NCBI GenBank assembly: GCA_029931535.1
Contig: JAQPZY010001660.1
Coordinates: forward strand, 1,203,001-1,267,000
Direction: 5' to 3'
Origin: Margaritifera margaritifera
Taxonomy: Eukaryota > Mollusca > Bivalvia > Unionida > Margaritiferidae
DNA length: 64,000 nucleotides
Shown here one piece after another: positions 35,261 through 47,847 of this stretch. Below the pieces are notes generated by a model, which ran no database searches, was not told where the DNA came from, and saw only the letters and a list, made by a program, of their open reading frames with translations. Within the stretch, counting starts at the first letter, position 1. Each line of letters opens with the position of its first letter. The position numbers were made by a program, and so were the translations under genes.

Positions 35261-36336
35261 TGGTGAAACCTCCAAATCGGTTTCGATTCGCGCGTAGACT
35301 ATATATAGAGGCGCGTTTCCCTCTTTATGTAATCTGTTTTCGAGACAACTCACCAAGATAAGTGTGAGTGTACATTCTTTAACTATGATTTGAACGATGT
35401 TATTCAATCCTGACTTCCAGACATATGTGAAAATAACGTGGGTCATCATCAAGATCACGGATAGCAGCCTGGAAAATAAGATGTTTGAGACGAAGAAAAG
35501 TGAAAAGGTGTGGTCTGTGTTAACCATCTTTGGAAAACACCCCGATGTCCTTATTCGGGGCCACCCAGATATCTCAGAAGAGAGATACTACTCAATCACT
35601 GTCAAAATCTTTTTTTTTAAGTGTGTATGTTTTGTATGTCTTTTACAACGTAAAGTTCAACCCCCACCCCACCCTATTCTGTCTTGTGTGATAGTATATT
35701 TAGTATGGTAGTATGTTTGTGTAAGCGTAAACACTCCTACTCTTTTCAGCGGTATAGTATGTTTGTGTTTGTGTCAGCACTCCAATCCTTTTCAGGGGTG
35801 ATATTATATAAGTATGTTTGTGTGTATGTATGTAAACATTCCTACCCTTTTCTCTCCTTTCACTTCTCTTCTAGGGTTATAGGGGTTATATGGATGATTG
35901 TGTTGTTAGTTTTGTTTATAAGGCGTTTGACTTCTATTTTACTCCCTTACTTTACGTCCTAACCTTTGTGTAAGTTACTGTAGGTGTTGGTTAGTAGGTA
36001 TGATTGCTGGTCAGTCAGCCAGGTTGTTCGTCAGTAAGTGTGGGCGATGGTCAGTAGAGTTAGGCGATGGTCAGTCAATGTGTATACATGACAATTTTTA
36101 GCATTTCAGTTCCCCTTATCCCCATATTGCCATTTTGTAAAACTATGATGGTGTACGTAGTATTGAATTCCCCTTGTCCCCTGGGGGTCATACTCATGTT
36201 AAACTTATTGACATTTTTAACATTACCATTCCCCTTGTTCCCAGAGGGTCATACTAATGTTAAACCTCTGGACTAATGTTAATTCCCATTGTCCTCTAAG
36301 GGTCATTTTGTCTCCATATCGTCACACTATACTACT
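35261..36336 (-). repeat. Right terminal inverted repeat
   Basis: Reverse complement matches the left TIR from the terminus AGTAGTATAGTGTGAC through the TATA segment to TTTCACCA at the PolB boundary. It lacks the left TIR's extra block. It carries GACCATCGCC/CCTACTGACC-type subrepeats at 35,980-36,080. Mismatches and small indels throughout show substantial age. Confidence 0.85.
35300..35307 (-). promoter_or_regulatory. TATA box inside right TIR
   Basis: TATATATA in the same context (CCTCTATATATAGTCTA on the minus strand) as in the left TIR, about 45 bases from the truncated PolB reading frame. Confidence 0.5.
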
Positions 36337-36342
36337 TGTAAG
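36337..36342. repeat. Right target-site duplication of the Polinton
   Basis: TGTAAG directly follows the terminal CACTATACTACT; it matches TATAAG at 11,120-11,125 at five of six positions. Confidence 0.8.
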
Positions 36343-36399
36343 GAACACACGGGATTGGGGATGGGGATTTGGAGAAATGCAACCATCTAAAAGTAAAAG

Positions 36400-36490
36400 C
36401 ATTGTTTTAAAGAAGCCATCTGGGGATTCGGCTGTGACAACTCGGTTGATATGATTTGGAAATCCCAGGTTCAAGGCCCAGCCCAGCTGT
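36400..36490 (+). repeat. Possible tRNA-like (SINE) fragment
   Basis: Contains a B-box-like CAGGTTCAAGGCCC with an A-box-like GACAACTCGGTTG about 25 bases upstream. Spacing and surrounding sequence are weak, so this is only a candidate. Confidence 0.3.
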
Positions 36491-36632
36491 GCATTTTTTC
36501 TCCCCTATGACATTTGGTCGCTGCGGTTGGATCTCGGATATATATTTGTTAAGAATACTATCATACTCCCCAACATTTCGACGTTCATCCTGACTGGGTC
36601 TACATGATCAAGACTGGTGAAGATATAGCCGA

Positions 36633-36636
<4 letters not shown>

Positions 36637-36704
<68 letters not shown>
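36637..36704. repeat. (TA)n microsatellite
   Basis: About 34 TA units. Confidence 0.95.
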
Positions 36705-36707
<3 letters not shown>

Positions 36708-36779
36708 CCATACATACTCGTCTTCTTTCCACATTTTTTTCAACCTTCTGTCATATAAGTTGTATGAAAATCATACAGT

Positions 36780-37350
36780 AATTTAACTTTGACTCCGTTA
36801 TTCAAGGTTTTAGTTGTGGATTTCTAAATTGGAACGAAACAAAATGAAATCTTAAACAAAATTGACAAAAATCTTTGATGATAGAGGTTTGGGTGTAGCT
36901 CAGAAAATTGGCATAGCAAGTTGCTTATATAGTCGTAATTTTCAGGTAAAGCGAGAAGAAAATCTCATAACTTTATAATGTGATTATCTTATCGATATAT
37001 GTTTCAAATGCACGAGATTTACGCACCATCATCACTGATTTTGTCATTCTTACCAGTACTACCTCCCACATTTGGTTCATTTCAGCAGAGCTGGAGGAGC
37101 ACTCTCTGATGACCACTGACCAACACATTTCTCGAGTTGATTAGTCGTATTTAAAGTTATAATATAAGTAATAAATATTTTCCAATTTGCTTAGTGCATA
37201 AAGAACTTTTAAATTCATTTTGCTGAATTTCGGTTATGAAATGTTTAAAAGTTGAACGCTTGACTAATTATCCCATTTCATTCTTACATGATTGGGCCGG
37301 CTCCGCATGGTTTGACGTAGACCTAATTGTGACGTCATGTATATTCAATC
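36780..37350. other. Intergenic, no recognised gene
   Basis: Non-coding AT-rich sequence without recognisable elements. Confidence 0.5.
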
Positions 37351-37354
37351 ACAG

Positions 37355-37650
37355 GAATTTCATGCGCTGCTTGAGTACAGAACTGTTTGTATTTAGGAAC
37401 TCCTTTTTATATGTATTTGGTGTATAATCAAAGTACTGAGTCATGTGTAACTCCTTTTTATATGTATTTGGTGTATAATCAAAGTACTGAGTCATGTGGA
37501 ACTCCTTTTTATATGTATTTGGTGTATAATCAAAGTACTGAGTAAATACGCTGTTCGCCCGTGTGCAAACCTTTGCCGGAGCAATCGGGAAAGAGTCTGA
37601 ACTCAACAAACCGTTTATTATCAACATAACCTTCAACATTTGGCATACTG
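37355..37650 (+). repeat. 51-bp minisatellite within dispersed repeat (copy B)
   Basis: Three near-perfect tandem copies of a 51-52-base unit (AACTCCTTTTTATATGTATT plus TTGGTGTATAATCAAAGTAC and ten more bases), followed by a segment with CCTTTGCCGGAGCA and GAACTCAACAAACCG. The unit and the 3' segment resemble 5,943-6,430. Same interspersed family, with an internal tandem expansion here. Confidence 0.75.
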
Positions 37651-38585
37651 TCCGGGGAGTAATTCTCGCCGTGCAGAGTTCTCGTCGAACTCGCTGTGCA
37701 CGTGAGAAAAGACGCGCTACATGACGTCATCACATTTTCGTTGGACGGCAGATGTAAAGTTAAGTAACTTTCAATGAGAAAATAATTTGTTTGAAACAAA
37801 TATTGAAACTTTTCCTGAAGCTCATTGTTTTTTATCAAGTTACCTTACGTGTCGAAAAAAATAGATGTTTACCGGTGAGTTGAAATGACCGGCAATGAAA
37901 AGCTCTAGTGATAAAGTCAATTATTCCCACAATTTCCAGCAAATTTTTCTCTAACTTCAGTTTTTCCCTGATGAATAACCTGTCTTCATCTTTATTAAGA
38001 CATATATTATAGAACAGAAAGAAAACTTTTAACTACTCAAGAAAATCTCAAGTATCCAACTCTCCTGCGTTCTTGTTGAAACAAAGTCACGTGATCGAGG
38101 GTTAACTCATTATTTATGATTATTGTAAAGGAGACAGTTAGGACAGTTACAGGAAAACGATCTGCTTGTGACAAACCGATTTTATTAAATGTAAGATATG
38201 TAGAAATGTCGGCAAGTTTCTCTTTTAAGCACTGCTGTAAATACTAAATTTATCGATTTCTTCTCCGCAATCCACTTACATGTATTTCCCGATCCGTGGA
38301 TGTCACCATGGTTTTGAGTTCTTCACCCGTGAAACCAGTAATTGTCCGTACATGTGACGTTATTTTGTCCATTCCTGCTATGGTTCCGCATATGAGCTCC
38401 CATTTTTGCGTAGGGTTAAAAATTTAAAGATAAGGCATCCCCCTGCTTTTCCCCAACGGTAATCCTTGTTATGAAAAGAGAAATGTGTACATCCTCCTAG
38501 GATAGTTTTAAAGAACATACAATTTTCTTTATTTTGAGATCTAAAAAACGGGTCTGGTTTGGGTTGAGAGTACATAGCTAGGCCC
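37650..38585. other. Intergenic, no recognised gene
   Basis: No convincing ORF, exon or repeat seen. Confidence 0.5.
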
Positions 38586-38589
38586 TACT

Positions 38590-38886
38590 TCTGTTGTGTA
38601 TCTCATTGAAGGGTTGCTAGCTCTGCATGACTATTTTTAGTGTTGTGTGTCTCATAGAAGGGTTGCTAGCTCTGCATGACTATTTTTAGTGTTTTGTATC
38701 TCATAGAAGGGTTGATAGCTCTGCATGCCTATTTTTTAGTGTTGTGTGTCTCGTTGAAGGGTTGCTAGCTCTGCATGACTATTTTAAGTGTTGTGTGTCT
38801 CATAGAAGGGTTGCTAGCTCTGCATGACTATTTTTAGTGTTTTGTATATCATAGAAGGGTTGCTAGCTCTGCATGACTATTTTTAG
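38590..38886 (+). repeat. About 50-bp minisatellite, 6 copies
   Basis: Six copies of a unit with AGAAGGGTTGCTAGCTCTGC and ATGACTATTTTTAGTGTTGT, with few mismatches. Confidence 0.92.
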
Positions 38887-38889
38887 GTC

Positions 38890-40000
38890 CTGAACTTCAG
38901 AGGTAAATTATAAAAAATAAGCTAATAATATTGTTTTAGTTTTATGATATTTTAAAAGCTCATAAGTGCACTTTCAGAAAATAGTAATGCCTGCACTGTG
39001 ACTATTCGTGTCTGTATTTCAAGTACAGACAAAGCTAGTGTACTTTGTGATATTTCAAGTACATTTCCCCAGCACACAGAAGTGATCATTTTAATCAACT
39101 GTTTGCTTCAGACAGCGCAAGGTTTTCTTAATAGTGATAAAAACTAAATGTCAATCCAAGTAGATGAAAGACATGTAAATGTATATTAACTTTCTCTACA
39201 TTGTTAGAGTTTAGAGGGATCAACTTTGTTTCGTGCCTTTCAAACTTGCAACGGTGCTGAAAAATCCCTGAGAGGAACCATAAGAACCAAACTGATATTA
39301 AGATCTTTTTTTGGTTGTATAGCTGACAAAATTAAATCGCATGCATCTAAACAGTCCTTTTGAATAATTATCATGCATTTCTTCCACAGTAAAGTATTCA
39401 TAAGTACCAAAGTCTCACACGTCCCCCCTGCAGTACCATACAATAGTGAAAAGTGGGCTATTTTCAAAATGTGCATTGCATTTTCTCAACATAGCAACCA
39501 ATGCAATGCTAAATGATAGGTACATCAAACTAGGTACAACTATTCTTGACATGTCAATGCTACATTCTACAGTTTGAACAGGGATGGAATAAATCAGGTT
39601 CACGGGTTCAAAGGACACGGTAAAAAGTTTGCTAACCTTCTGACACCGCTATATGGAAGTATACGAATCTGTGTTGTCGTATTTTATTTTCCTTAATTTT
39701 ATCACTTATGAATTAAAAGAAAAAATTCCTATAGTTTTCTTTCGTTGAATCCGGCAGTTTTAAGTGTAAGCTGATTTTATTTCAGTGTCCTCTGACTTTT
39801 AATTTCCGCGTTAATAATGACAGTTAACACACAATACAGCCGCAAAGAATGTTGTATGAGGCTGAGAAAAAGAGGCATAATTAGCTTATTTTCATTCATA
39901 CCATTAATAGTAATGTACTATTTTCTTCATAAAATCATACATAATGATATTAAAATGAGAAAAGTAGTTAAGCAAATGTTCCAGTTTGTCTTGTGGTTCC
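38890..40000. other. Intergenic with fragment of a duplicated repeat
   Basis: 39,186-39,285 (AACTTTCTCTACATTGTTAG ... GAGAGGAACC) resembles 40,778-40,875 (AACTTTCTCTACATAGTTAG ... GGAGCGGAACC), a diverged direct repeat that brackets the foldback element at 40.0-40.78 kb. No gene seen. Confidence 0.45.
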
Positions 40001-40004
40001 ACTA

Positions 40005-40775
40005 ATGAGTTTCCCATTTTTGCATGTACTCTTCACGATTATTACACGATGCATTTTCGCCATATGACTTCCATTTAGCACAACAGAAACTATACATTGT
40101 AACTAATTTTAACTGATAAGAGTACCTAGATGACAGTATTGTAATTACAAACAGGTCATAATAATTAATCAACTGCCACTTAAACAAGCAAATTTTTTAT
40201 TTTTATTTTTTATTTTATTGTATTTATTTATTTTCTTTTTTTGCTTGTTTCTAAAACTCAACCAGAAAAGTCGTAAACATTTCAAAACTGTTTTGAAACA
40301 ATCCCTATAAATGTACATGTGAGCACATGCACATGTATCTTCACACCAAAGCATTCATCTGTTCAGACTATAAGGTTCACTGATGTAACGGATGAGTAAC
40401 CTTAACCTTCCAACTACATCTTTAGGGGTTAATTCAATGCTAAATAGGAATCTTTTGTACTTCACCCGTTTTTGGTGAAGTTTTGGAAACTAAAAGAAAA
40501 TAAATTGTTTATGATAGTGGCAGTTGATTAACTATTTATACATATTTCTAATTACAATAAGGTAATCTAGATAATCCTATCAGTTAGAATTAATTACAAC
40601 GTATAGTTTCTGCTGTGCTCGTGTGAAGTCATATGGTCAAAATGCATGGCATAATAACCAGTCATATGGCCAAAATGCATGCCATAATAACCAGTCAGAT
40701 GGCCAAAATGCTTGGCATAATAACCAGTCAGATGGCTAAAATGCATGGCATAATAACCAGGAAGGGCACTTACTC
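40005..40775. mobile_element. Foldback element, diverged copy
   Basis: The left arm (GATTATTACACGATGCATTT ... CGCCATATGACTTCC ... CAGAAACTATACATTGTAAC ... GAGTACCTAGAT) recurs inverted on the right (ATCTAGATAATCCTATCAG ... TAGTTTCTGCTGTGCTC ... GGCATAATAACC). The right arm has a 33-bp tandem expansion. It is related to the element at 43,266-43,906 but more decayed. Confidence 0.65.
40628..40762 (+). repeat. 33-bp minisatellite, 4 copies
   Basis: Four copies of CATATGGCCAAAATGCATGG plus CATAATAACCAGT inside the right arm of the foldback element. Confidence 0.9.
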
Positions 40776-40969
40776 CCTAACTTTCTCTACATAGTTAGGG
40801 TTCTAAAGCAAACAGCTTTGCACCGTGCAGTCCACTTTCAACAGTGCTCCAAAACACCGGAGCGGAACCGTTACGACATGATGACTGTCGGTTGAAAGTA
40901 ACTCGAGGTTTTGACAGTTTTTATAAAGTTTGGATTAATTTATTTATAATTTGATTTCATACGAAAAAG

Positions 40970-41245
40970 GAAACGTCTTAGCAATATCTCAGAGTATCTT
41001 GATGTCTTAGTAGTATCTCGAAGTATCTTGATGTCTTTGCATTGGCTGTTAGTATTTTGATGTCGTAGCAGAATCTCGGAGTATCTTCATGTCTTAACAG
41101 TATCTCGGAGTATCTTGACGTCTTAGCAGTTCCACGGAGTATCTTGATGTCTTATCATTATCTCAGAGTATCTTGATGTCTTAGCAGAATATCGGAGTAT
41201 CTAGAAATCTTAGAAGTATTTCGAAGTATTTTGATAAACGTTTGA
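40970..41245 (+). repeat. About 29-bp minisatellite, 9 copies
   Basis: Imperfect copies of AGCAGTATCTCGGAGTATCT plus TGATGTCTT. Confidence 0.9.
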
Positions 41246-41249
41246 GATT

Positions 41250-42355
41250 ACATAACCAATCATCTACAGTTATATTGCCTTAGTGAAAAGCGGTACATTC
41301 CGCAAATCTGACAGCCTTATAAACTGTACCTTGTGTATCTACATAATAGATATTTATCATCGTTATTTACCTTATAGTTTAACATCATTGTTCTGTGTGA
41401 TCTTTTTAACACTTCCAAATTAAACTGTATGGTAAGAGCGAATCGGTGAACCAATGTATCAGCGACAGACCAGATTTGACTTAGTGAAGTCCCAACTATA
41501 TCCCTCTTTGCTACATTCGTAGCCGAGGCTGTTGAAACTAATGTTTGAAATTAATTGGCCATATCTTTAAATCTGCTGTATATATTTTCATTCACCTAGT
41601 ATATTCATTCAAGTAACATAAGAAAATAAGAGTTCGTTTTTCTTTAAGTCGTAATCATACATTGCAACAATTCACATAGTGATGGAGGAATGTATGGACT
41701 CACTGTATTTTCCTCATTTTATAACTAACAAATCATAATAATATCAATTATGTAAGTTGTGTTCTAGAGTATGAAATACAAATTGAATACGAAATGTGAA
41801 CAGCTATAATTTTTTATGCCATTTAGAGATGAGTGAGTTTTGCGTTTCCTTCAATACTGAGATGTGCGGTGAAAGTATGCAATGGGCGATCCCCCTTGGT
41901 CAAGGCCATTTCAATTGACACAGGGTTTTTCAATATCATGTGTAGCGAAAAGAGCCCAAGTTTGCATTATGAGGCATAAGGTCTGGTTTGGACGGGTACT
42001 TTCTACAGAAAACGGAATATACATCAGGCGAGAACTACTAGTCAGTTTACTTAATTACTTACTTTGAATTAGACTCGTGTGCGGCCATTCGGCCATGTAC
42101 GAGTATACGAGTCAGCCAGTAGGCTACTGCTTTTATTACATGGATTTTGAATGATCATGGAACTCGGATGGATCAATACGAAATTATTCCTAAATCATAC
42201 ATTTGGATAGCAATTGCAAACCATATAGTCCGGATCAGATCATTTTGACATATTTTACTGTAAGACCACAGTTGTTGTATACTTTGTTTTTCGTCAGACA
42301 ACAGCTTTCAAATGATACCAGGAATGAAACACAAAGAGCGACATAAAAACAATCT
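41250..42355. other. Intergenic, no recognised gene
   Basis: No convincing ORF, exon or repeat seen. Confidence 0.5.
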
Positions 42356-42356
42356 A

Positions 42357-42760
42357 CTAAGAGATCTGAACACATGGAAAGTAAAGTACGAAAGGATGTA
42401 CCCAAAAGAGATCTAAACACATGGAAAGTAAAGTACGAAAGGATGTACCCAAAATAGATCTAAACACATGGAAAGTAAAGTACGAAAGGATGTACCCACA
42501 AGAGATCTAAACACATGGAAAGTAAAGTACGAAAGGATGTACCCACAAAAAATCTAAATACATGAAAGAAAAGTACGGAAGGATGTACCGAAACGAGATC
42601 TACACACATGGAAAGTAAAGTACGAAAGGATGTACCGAAACGAGATCTACACACATGGAAAGTAAATTACTAAAGGATGTACTGAAACGAGATCTACACA
42701 CATGGAAAGTAAGGTACGAAAGGATGTACCCCAAAGGATGTACCCAAAAAGGAGGTACCC
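42357..42760. repeat. 47-48-bp minisatellite, about 8 copies
   Basis: Unit of the form GAGATCTAAACACATGGAAA then GTAAAGTACGAAAGGATGTA then CCCAAAA. The leucine/serine-rich minus-strand ORFs across it are repeat artefacts. Confidence 0.93.
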
Positions 42761-43077
42761 AAAAGCCGACAAGATCATGCGAGATAATGAATAAAGATAC
42801 AATAAGTAGATGATTTATATTTTTGTTAACAGTGATAAATTAAGAAATAAAAACAATGAGACAATGAGATAAGCAGAATTGTGCATGTGCAACGCGGCGA
42901 TTAACTTATGGAACGAGAACCACGACAGGAAAATGCTTTCTTCTTCGATTTCTTGATTGCGAGTGATTAAGCGTACTAGGAAACAAAGACAAAAACGACT
43001 ATGGCTTATTGGTCACACAAAATTGTTACAAAGTACATCAAAGTTATTCGCTTGTTGCAAAACTTACAAGCAGAATC

Positions 43078-43195
<118 letters not shown>

Positions 43196-43265
43196 TTAGT
43201 ACTCATTGAAAAAAACCCGGAAAGCCTTTACAACCCATCTAATCTACTAGCATCCTCTTAAGATC

Positions 43266-43906
43266 TTAAGGTTTAAATGCCCTTCTTGGTCTCTACAGTA
43301 TGTATTTTGGCCATATTACTTCCAATGAGCACAGCAGAATCTATACATTGTAATTAATTTTAACTGATGCGAGTACCTAGATTACATTGTAATTAATTTT
43401 AACTGATGCGAGTACCTAGATTACATTGTAATTAATTTTAACTGATACGAGTACCTAGATTACATTGTTGTAATTACAAATAGATAAAAGTATTGAATCA
43501 ACTACATCTTAAACAAGGCTTTTTTTGGGGGGGGTTTGCCTTTTTTTTTTTGCAGTTTCTAAAACTTCAAAGTCGAATACATTTCAAAACCATTTTGACA
43601 CAACCCCTATAAATGTAAATGAGAGCAGCTTAGTATAGTTCTTACTGATGTTACGGAAGAGTGACCCCAACTTTACAGCTACATGTTTAGGGGTTAATTG
43701 AAAACAAAATATGTATCTTTTGGACTTTGTCAAATTTTGGTGAAGCTTGAAACTAAATTTTTTTAACAAAATTGCTTGTTATAGTGTAATCTAAGTATTC
43801 CTATCAGTTAAAATTAATTACAATGTTTAGTTGCTGCTGTGCTCATTGGAAGTCATATGGCCCAAAATACATGGTGTAGAGACCAAGAAGGGTACATAAA
43901 CCTTAA
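43266..43906. mobile_element. Foldback/MITE element bounded by TTAA
   Basis: The ends are TTAAGGTTTAAATGCCCTTC and, inverted, TTAAGGTTTATGTACCCTTC, continuing as TTGGTCTCTACA. The inverted match extends discontinuously for over 150 bases (GGCCATAT ... CTTCCAATGAGCACAGCAG ... ATTGTAATTAATTTTAACTGAT). The left arm holds a 39-bp unit repeated three times (43,338-43,460). TTAA at both ends suggests piggyBac-type insertion, but TTAA could equally be part of the TIR. No ORF. Confidence 0.7.
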
Positions 43907-43909
43907 TAC

Positions 43910-44715
43910 AATAAAAATATCTTATATGAGTGCTTATTTCAAATTAAATTTATGAAAGAGTCTAATAAATTATGACACCATGTCGTGACGGGATATTTCA
44001 CTAGTGAACATATTGCGAATATAAAATAGAATAGAGCAACGTCATGTCGATGATGTAATGTTACAACACGTTTGCAAAAAATTAAGTAATATTACGGAAT
44101 TAAGAGCGGACCTTTTAATTTTCGTAAGGAGGTGTGGGTGGCTGTACTTGTTTTTACAGCCGAAATATGGTATTTGCTCTTTATGAAGGAAATACAACGT
44201 TTGCAATCGATATCGATATGTGAAATATAAACATTGATGGGAAACTTTATGTAGATCAGAGTCAACATATATATTTTTTTTCCAGCAAAGGAAGGAAAGA
44301 CATTTTATTTACCCCCCTCCCCTTTCTTTCCACCCACCCAACACCACCCAACCCTGATCATAAATTCATTGTCTTTTACACGGCTTAGAATATTTGAAAC
44401 ATCTGGATTTATTTCGCAAATATTGAATTTTGTTGTATTCTGATTAAGATATATTTGTAAACGTCGATATTTTGCGCATTGAAGAAATGTTGGAGATAGT
44501 TTTGATCATGACTGACAGGAAGTTTTGTCAACGATAGTTACAATCAATGTAAGCACATATGCAACACTGACATACTGACATTTCATACAAAAAATGCTAG
44601 ATCTCTTTTATTGCTAACTTTATATTCCTATTTATCACACAAATCCTCAGGTCTAGAAATAATTACTTAATTTAATTTGGAATTTAAGTAAGAGACAACC
44701 CTCCCGCATCGAGCA
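43910..44715. other. Intergenic, no recognised gene
   Basis: Non-coding sequence, nothing recognised. Confidence 0.5.
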
Positions 44716-44716
44716 A

Positions 44717-44825
<109 letters not shown>

Positions 44826-45344
44826 TACGTGTAACATCCAGCCAAAGAGAATACAGATCGTGACTATAATTGATATGCTCATAATAAAAAAAGACAGTAC
44901 CACATCTATAGCATTATTGTTGTTAAATACTGCATAGACATTAATGCTATTTACAAAATGATCACTGTTAGAGACTCCCAATCTAGTGACACAATTGTAA
45001 TCAGGTTGACATTTTTATTAATTAAAAGTCCCTATCAGCTTTGATGTGCATATGTAATACAGTTCTGGATGAATAACAAATTACACAATTAACGAATTAT
45101 AACATTAATATTTCGTGTTTTTCGAATAACTCTCTTGTTCATAATGAAACAGAACATTTATAAACATATAAACCGATTTGGATTAATTATTGATTTTGAT
45201 GTATTAATTATTTGTATTCAACTTATATTGATATGCTTGTCCGCATGATTTTCTTTAGATGTAATTTTTATTCAGTTCATCTCAAATTGTATTCCTATTC
45301 ACGGATTTCAGATAAAGCTGTTTGAAAAGTTCTCATGTGAGAAG

Positions 45345-45665
45345 TACTGAGACGGACAATCCATGACCAATCTCAGTGTACGAGAATTCAAAATAATGTG
45401 AGACGGACAAATCCATGACCAATCTTGGTGTACGAGGATTCAAAATAATGTGAGACGGACAAATCCATGACCAATCTTGGTGTACGATGATTCAAAATAA
45501 TGTGAGACGGACAAATCCATGACATATCTCGGTGTACGAGGATTCAAAATAATGTGAGACGGACAATCCATGACCAATCTCGGTGTACGAGGATTCAAAA
45601 TAATGTGAGACGGACAATCCATGACCAATCTCGGTGTACGAGGATTTAAAATAATGTGAGACGCT
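45345..45665. repeat. 51-53-bp minisatellite, about 6 copies
   Basis: Unit with GTGAGACGGACAAATCCATG, ACCAATCTCGGTGTACGAGG and ATTCAAAATAAT. High identity between copies. Confidence 0.93.
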
Positions 45666-45792
45666 AAGTATCAGACAGAACAAAGATTTAATATTTGTGA
45701 TTACAAGCCAGTTTCGAATTCAGTGTGACAACTCCAAATTCGAAAGATAAATAAAACAGAAAATTAATGGCTTCAAGCGTCATTGATCACCG

Positions 45793-45944
45793 AGGGAATT
45801 AGTCTTGTATTTGAGGATCAGAGAACTAATGGTGGTTTTACTGTCGCAAATAGTTTTTACCGGCCAGCGGTCAAATGGATATTTTTACGATAGTAAAGTC
45901 ACCAATAACCTGCTCAGATCCTCAAACACAAGACTGTTATCCCC
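45793..45944. mobile_element. Palindromic MITE, about 150 bp
   Basis: The left half (GGGAATTAGTCTTGTATTTG, AGGATCAGAG ...) pairs over almost its whole length with the reverse complement of the right half (GGGGATAACAGTCTTGTGTT, TGAGGATCTGAG ...). It is non-coding. The target duplication is not clear. Confidence 0.7.
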
Positions 45945-46194
45945 ATTCTAACACTCTTTGGAACATTTTGTCGTAATATAGCAAAATATTTAACTTTCCC
46001 TGGCACCGCGCCATAATGAGCAATGATTGCATAATAACGTCAAAGCTCTCGATACTGTTTCGTATATTTTATATTCGCAGATGTTTTAGACTGTTGTATC
46101 TATGCGTTATTTACCTATGTACGCTATCTTTCATTGTTAGGTTATATATGAGTTCAAATGAGAAAGACTGGAAATCATTTTGAAACAATTGATC

Positions 46195-46445
46195 AATTTT
46201 ATGTGGTGAATTTACAGACTAAATCGCCGATAAAAACAATCCTGAGATGCAATTTTGTTAAACCTGGAGCTTTTGATGAATACAATCCAATCACGGGCCT
46301 GAATTTTTACGATGGACAATTATCAGCTAGTAATGATTTTATTTCAATCCCGACATGCAATTTTTTTAAACCTGGAGCTTTTGGTGTATAACATTCAATC
46401 ATAGACTTTAATTTCTACGATGGACAATTATCAGCCATTAATGGT
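46195..46445 (+). repeat. About 107-bp tandem duplication
   Basis: Two and a fraction copies sharing TTAAACCTGGAGCTTTTG, ACGATGGACAATTATCAGC and ATGGTTTCATTTC-type segments. The ORF here follows the repeat. Confidence 0.85.
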
Positions 46446-46449
46446 TTCA

Positions 46450-47275
46450 TTTCCACTAAACATCATACAATATTCACAATTATAATACAAGTCTAATAAA
46501 ACAAACATAATGAGCTCTGTTTGGAAATATTATGACAATAATTTCTTTTTGCAATAAAATATGAAACTCGATAAAAATGAAAGCAATCAACACAACTTAA
46601 AGTTCTCGGGTATATCCCGTCTTCTAAGCCTTGTATTTCATGAAAGTTGTTTACCCAAAACAATGAAATAATTTTTATACATAAATATATTCGCCATAAA
46701 TTTGACAAAACAAGGCTGAGGCAAAGAGGTCAACAGTCTTATAAATAATATGAATGTGATCTTCGTGATAATCATAATAATGACGCATGGAGCACTTTCA
46801 GAATCTGTACAGGATTTTAATTTTTCAATGAAGATATAAGCTTTATAACAAATAAACACTGATCCTATACTAATTTACCAGTTAATGTCAGTTCACAAAA
46901 CCCAATATATGATGTGACCATAACACAATAAGAGAAATGAAATAATACACAGAAGAATACGGACAGATTGCTTTCATTCAAATGCATACTGTTTTTTTTT
47001 TTTTAAATTATTTTATTTTTTTATGACCAAATTTAAAACATTCCTTACAAAGAGTATGCGTGTCATCAAAGCCTAAAAGCCAGTTGTTTGAGAGATGCCG
47101 GTGTCTGGACGGTGCCAGGTGTCTGGGCGATGCCGGTTGTCTGGGCGGTGCTGGGTGTGTGGGAGGTGAAATGTGCATACATATAATTTTTCGCCTTTCC
47201 TTCCAGAAACGTTTATTCATTTCTTCCTTCCACTTCAAGATATATGGCCGTCCTAGGGTTTTTGCTATATATGCC
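46450..47275. other. Non-coding region downstream of the host gene
   Basis: Contains a short proline-rich minus ORF caused by GGTGTCTGGGCG-type repeats (47,095-47,165). No exon recognised. Confidence 0.4.
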
Positions 47276-47278
47276 TTA

Positions 47279-47280
47279 TA

Positions 47281-47353
<73 letters not shown>
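47279..47353. repeat. (TA)n microsatellite
   Basis: About 37 TA units. Confidence 0.95.
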
Positions 47354-47355
<2 letters not shown>

Positions 47356-47744
47356 CTACAAAATGAATGTCTAGTATAAAATTGTTTTGAAGGATACAAG
47401 TTGTACTCGAATATTTTGAGATGGATGTATACTAGTAACAATGCATGTCAGGCAAATCATTACGATTGTTTATTTAAAAACAACAAGGTCTGGAATCATG
47501 TCAAATAAATCAAATCTTCCACACATACTTCAATACATTGCAAACTTAGATATTAAGAGTGACTTTGGATGATAATTAATAGCACTAGATTAAAATTGAC
47601 AGACAAACTAAATGTAGGAATAAACTGAGAAACATTAAGATCTCATTCATTCCGTTAAAAAGACAATAATTGTCATGCCATAGACTTGTTTCAAACTCGC
47701 GGTTCCAATACAATAACTGTACTTCATTCTTTCTTGATTCTGTT

Positions 47745-47812
47745 TCATTTTCTTTCGAAAGTCACTGGCTCCTCATGCCAGATCATCCTACCGATATTAA
47801 GTCCTTCCTTAT
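47745..47812 (-). CDS. Secreted-protein gene, terminal coding exon
   Basis: Preceded on the minus strand by TATCTTTTTCAG, a good splice acceptor. With one base from the upstream exon it completes an Asp codon and reads KEGLNIGRMIWHEEPVTFER followed by Lys and TGA at 47,745-47,747. The phase (1) matches the donor at 48,460. A possible polyadenylation signal AATAAA (minus) lies about 270 bases downstream, near 47,470. The assignment to the same gene as 48,460-48,574 and 56,393-57,975 rests on matching phases and strand, without transcript evidence. Confidence 0.6.
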
Positions 47813-47847
47813 CTGAAAAAGATAGTAGTTAGTATATAATGAAATAT

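Noticed and set aside
42235..42654. Repetitive minus-strand ORFs (LLSMCSDL-type repeats)
   Set aside because: Translation of the 47-48-bp minisatellite.
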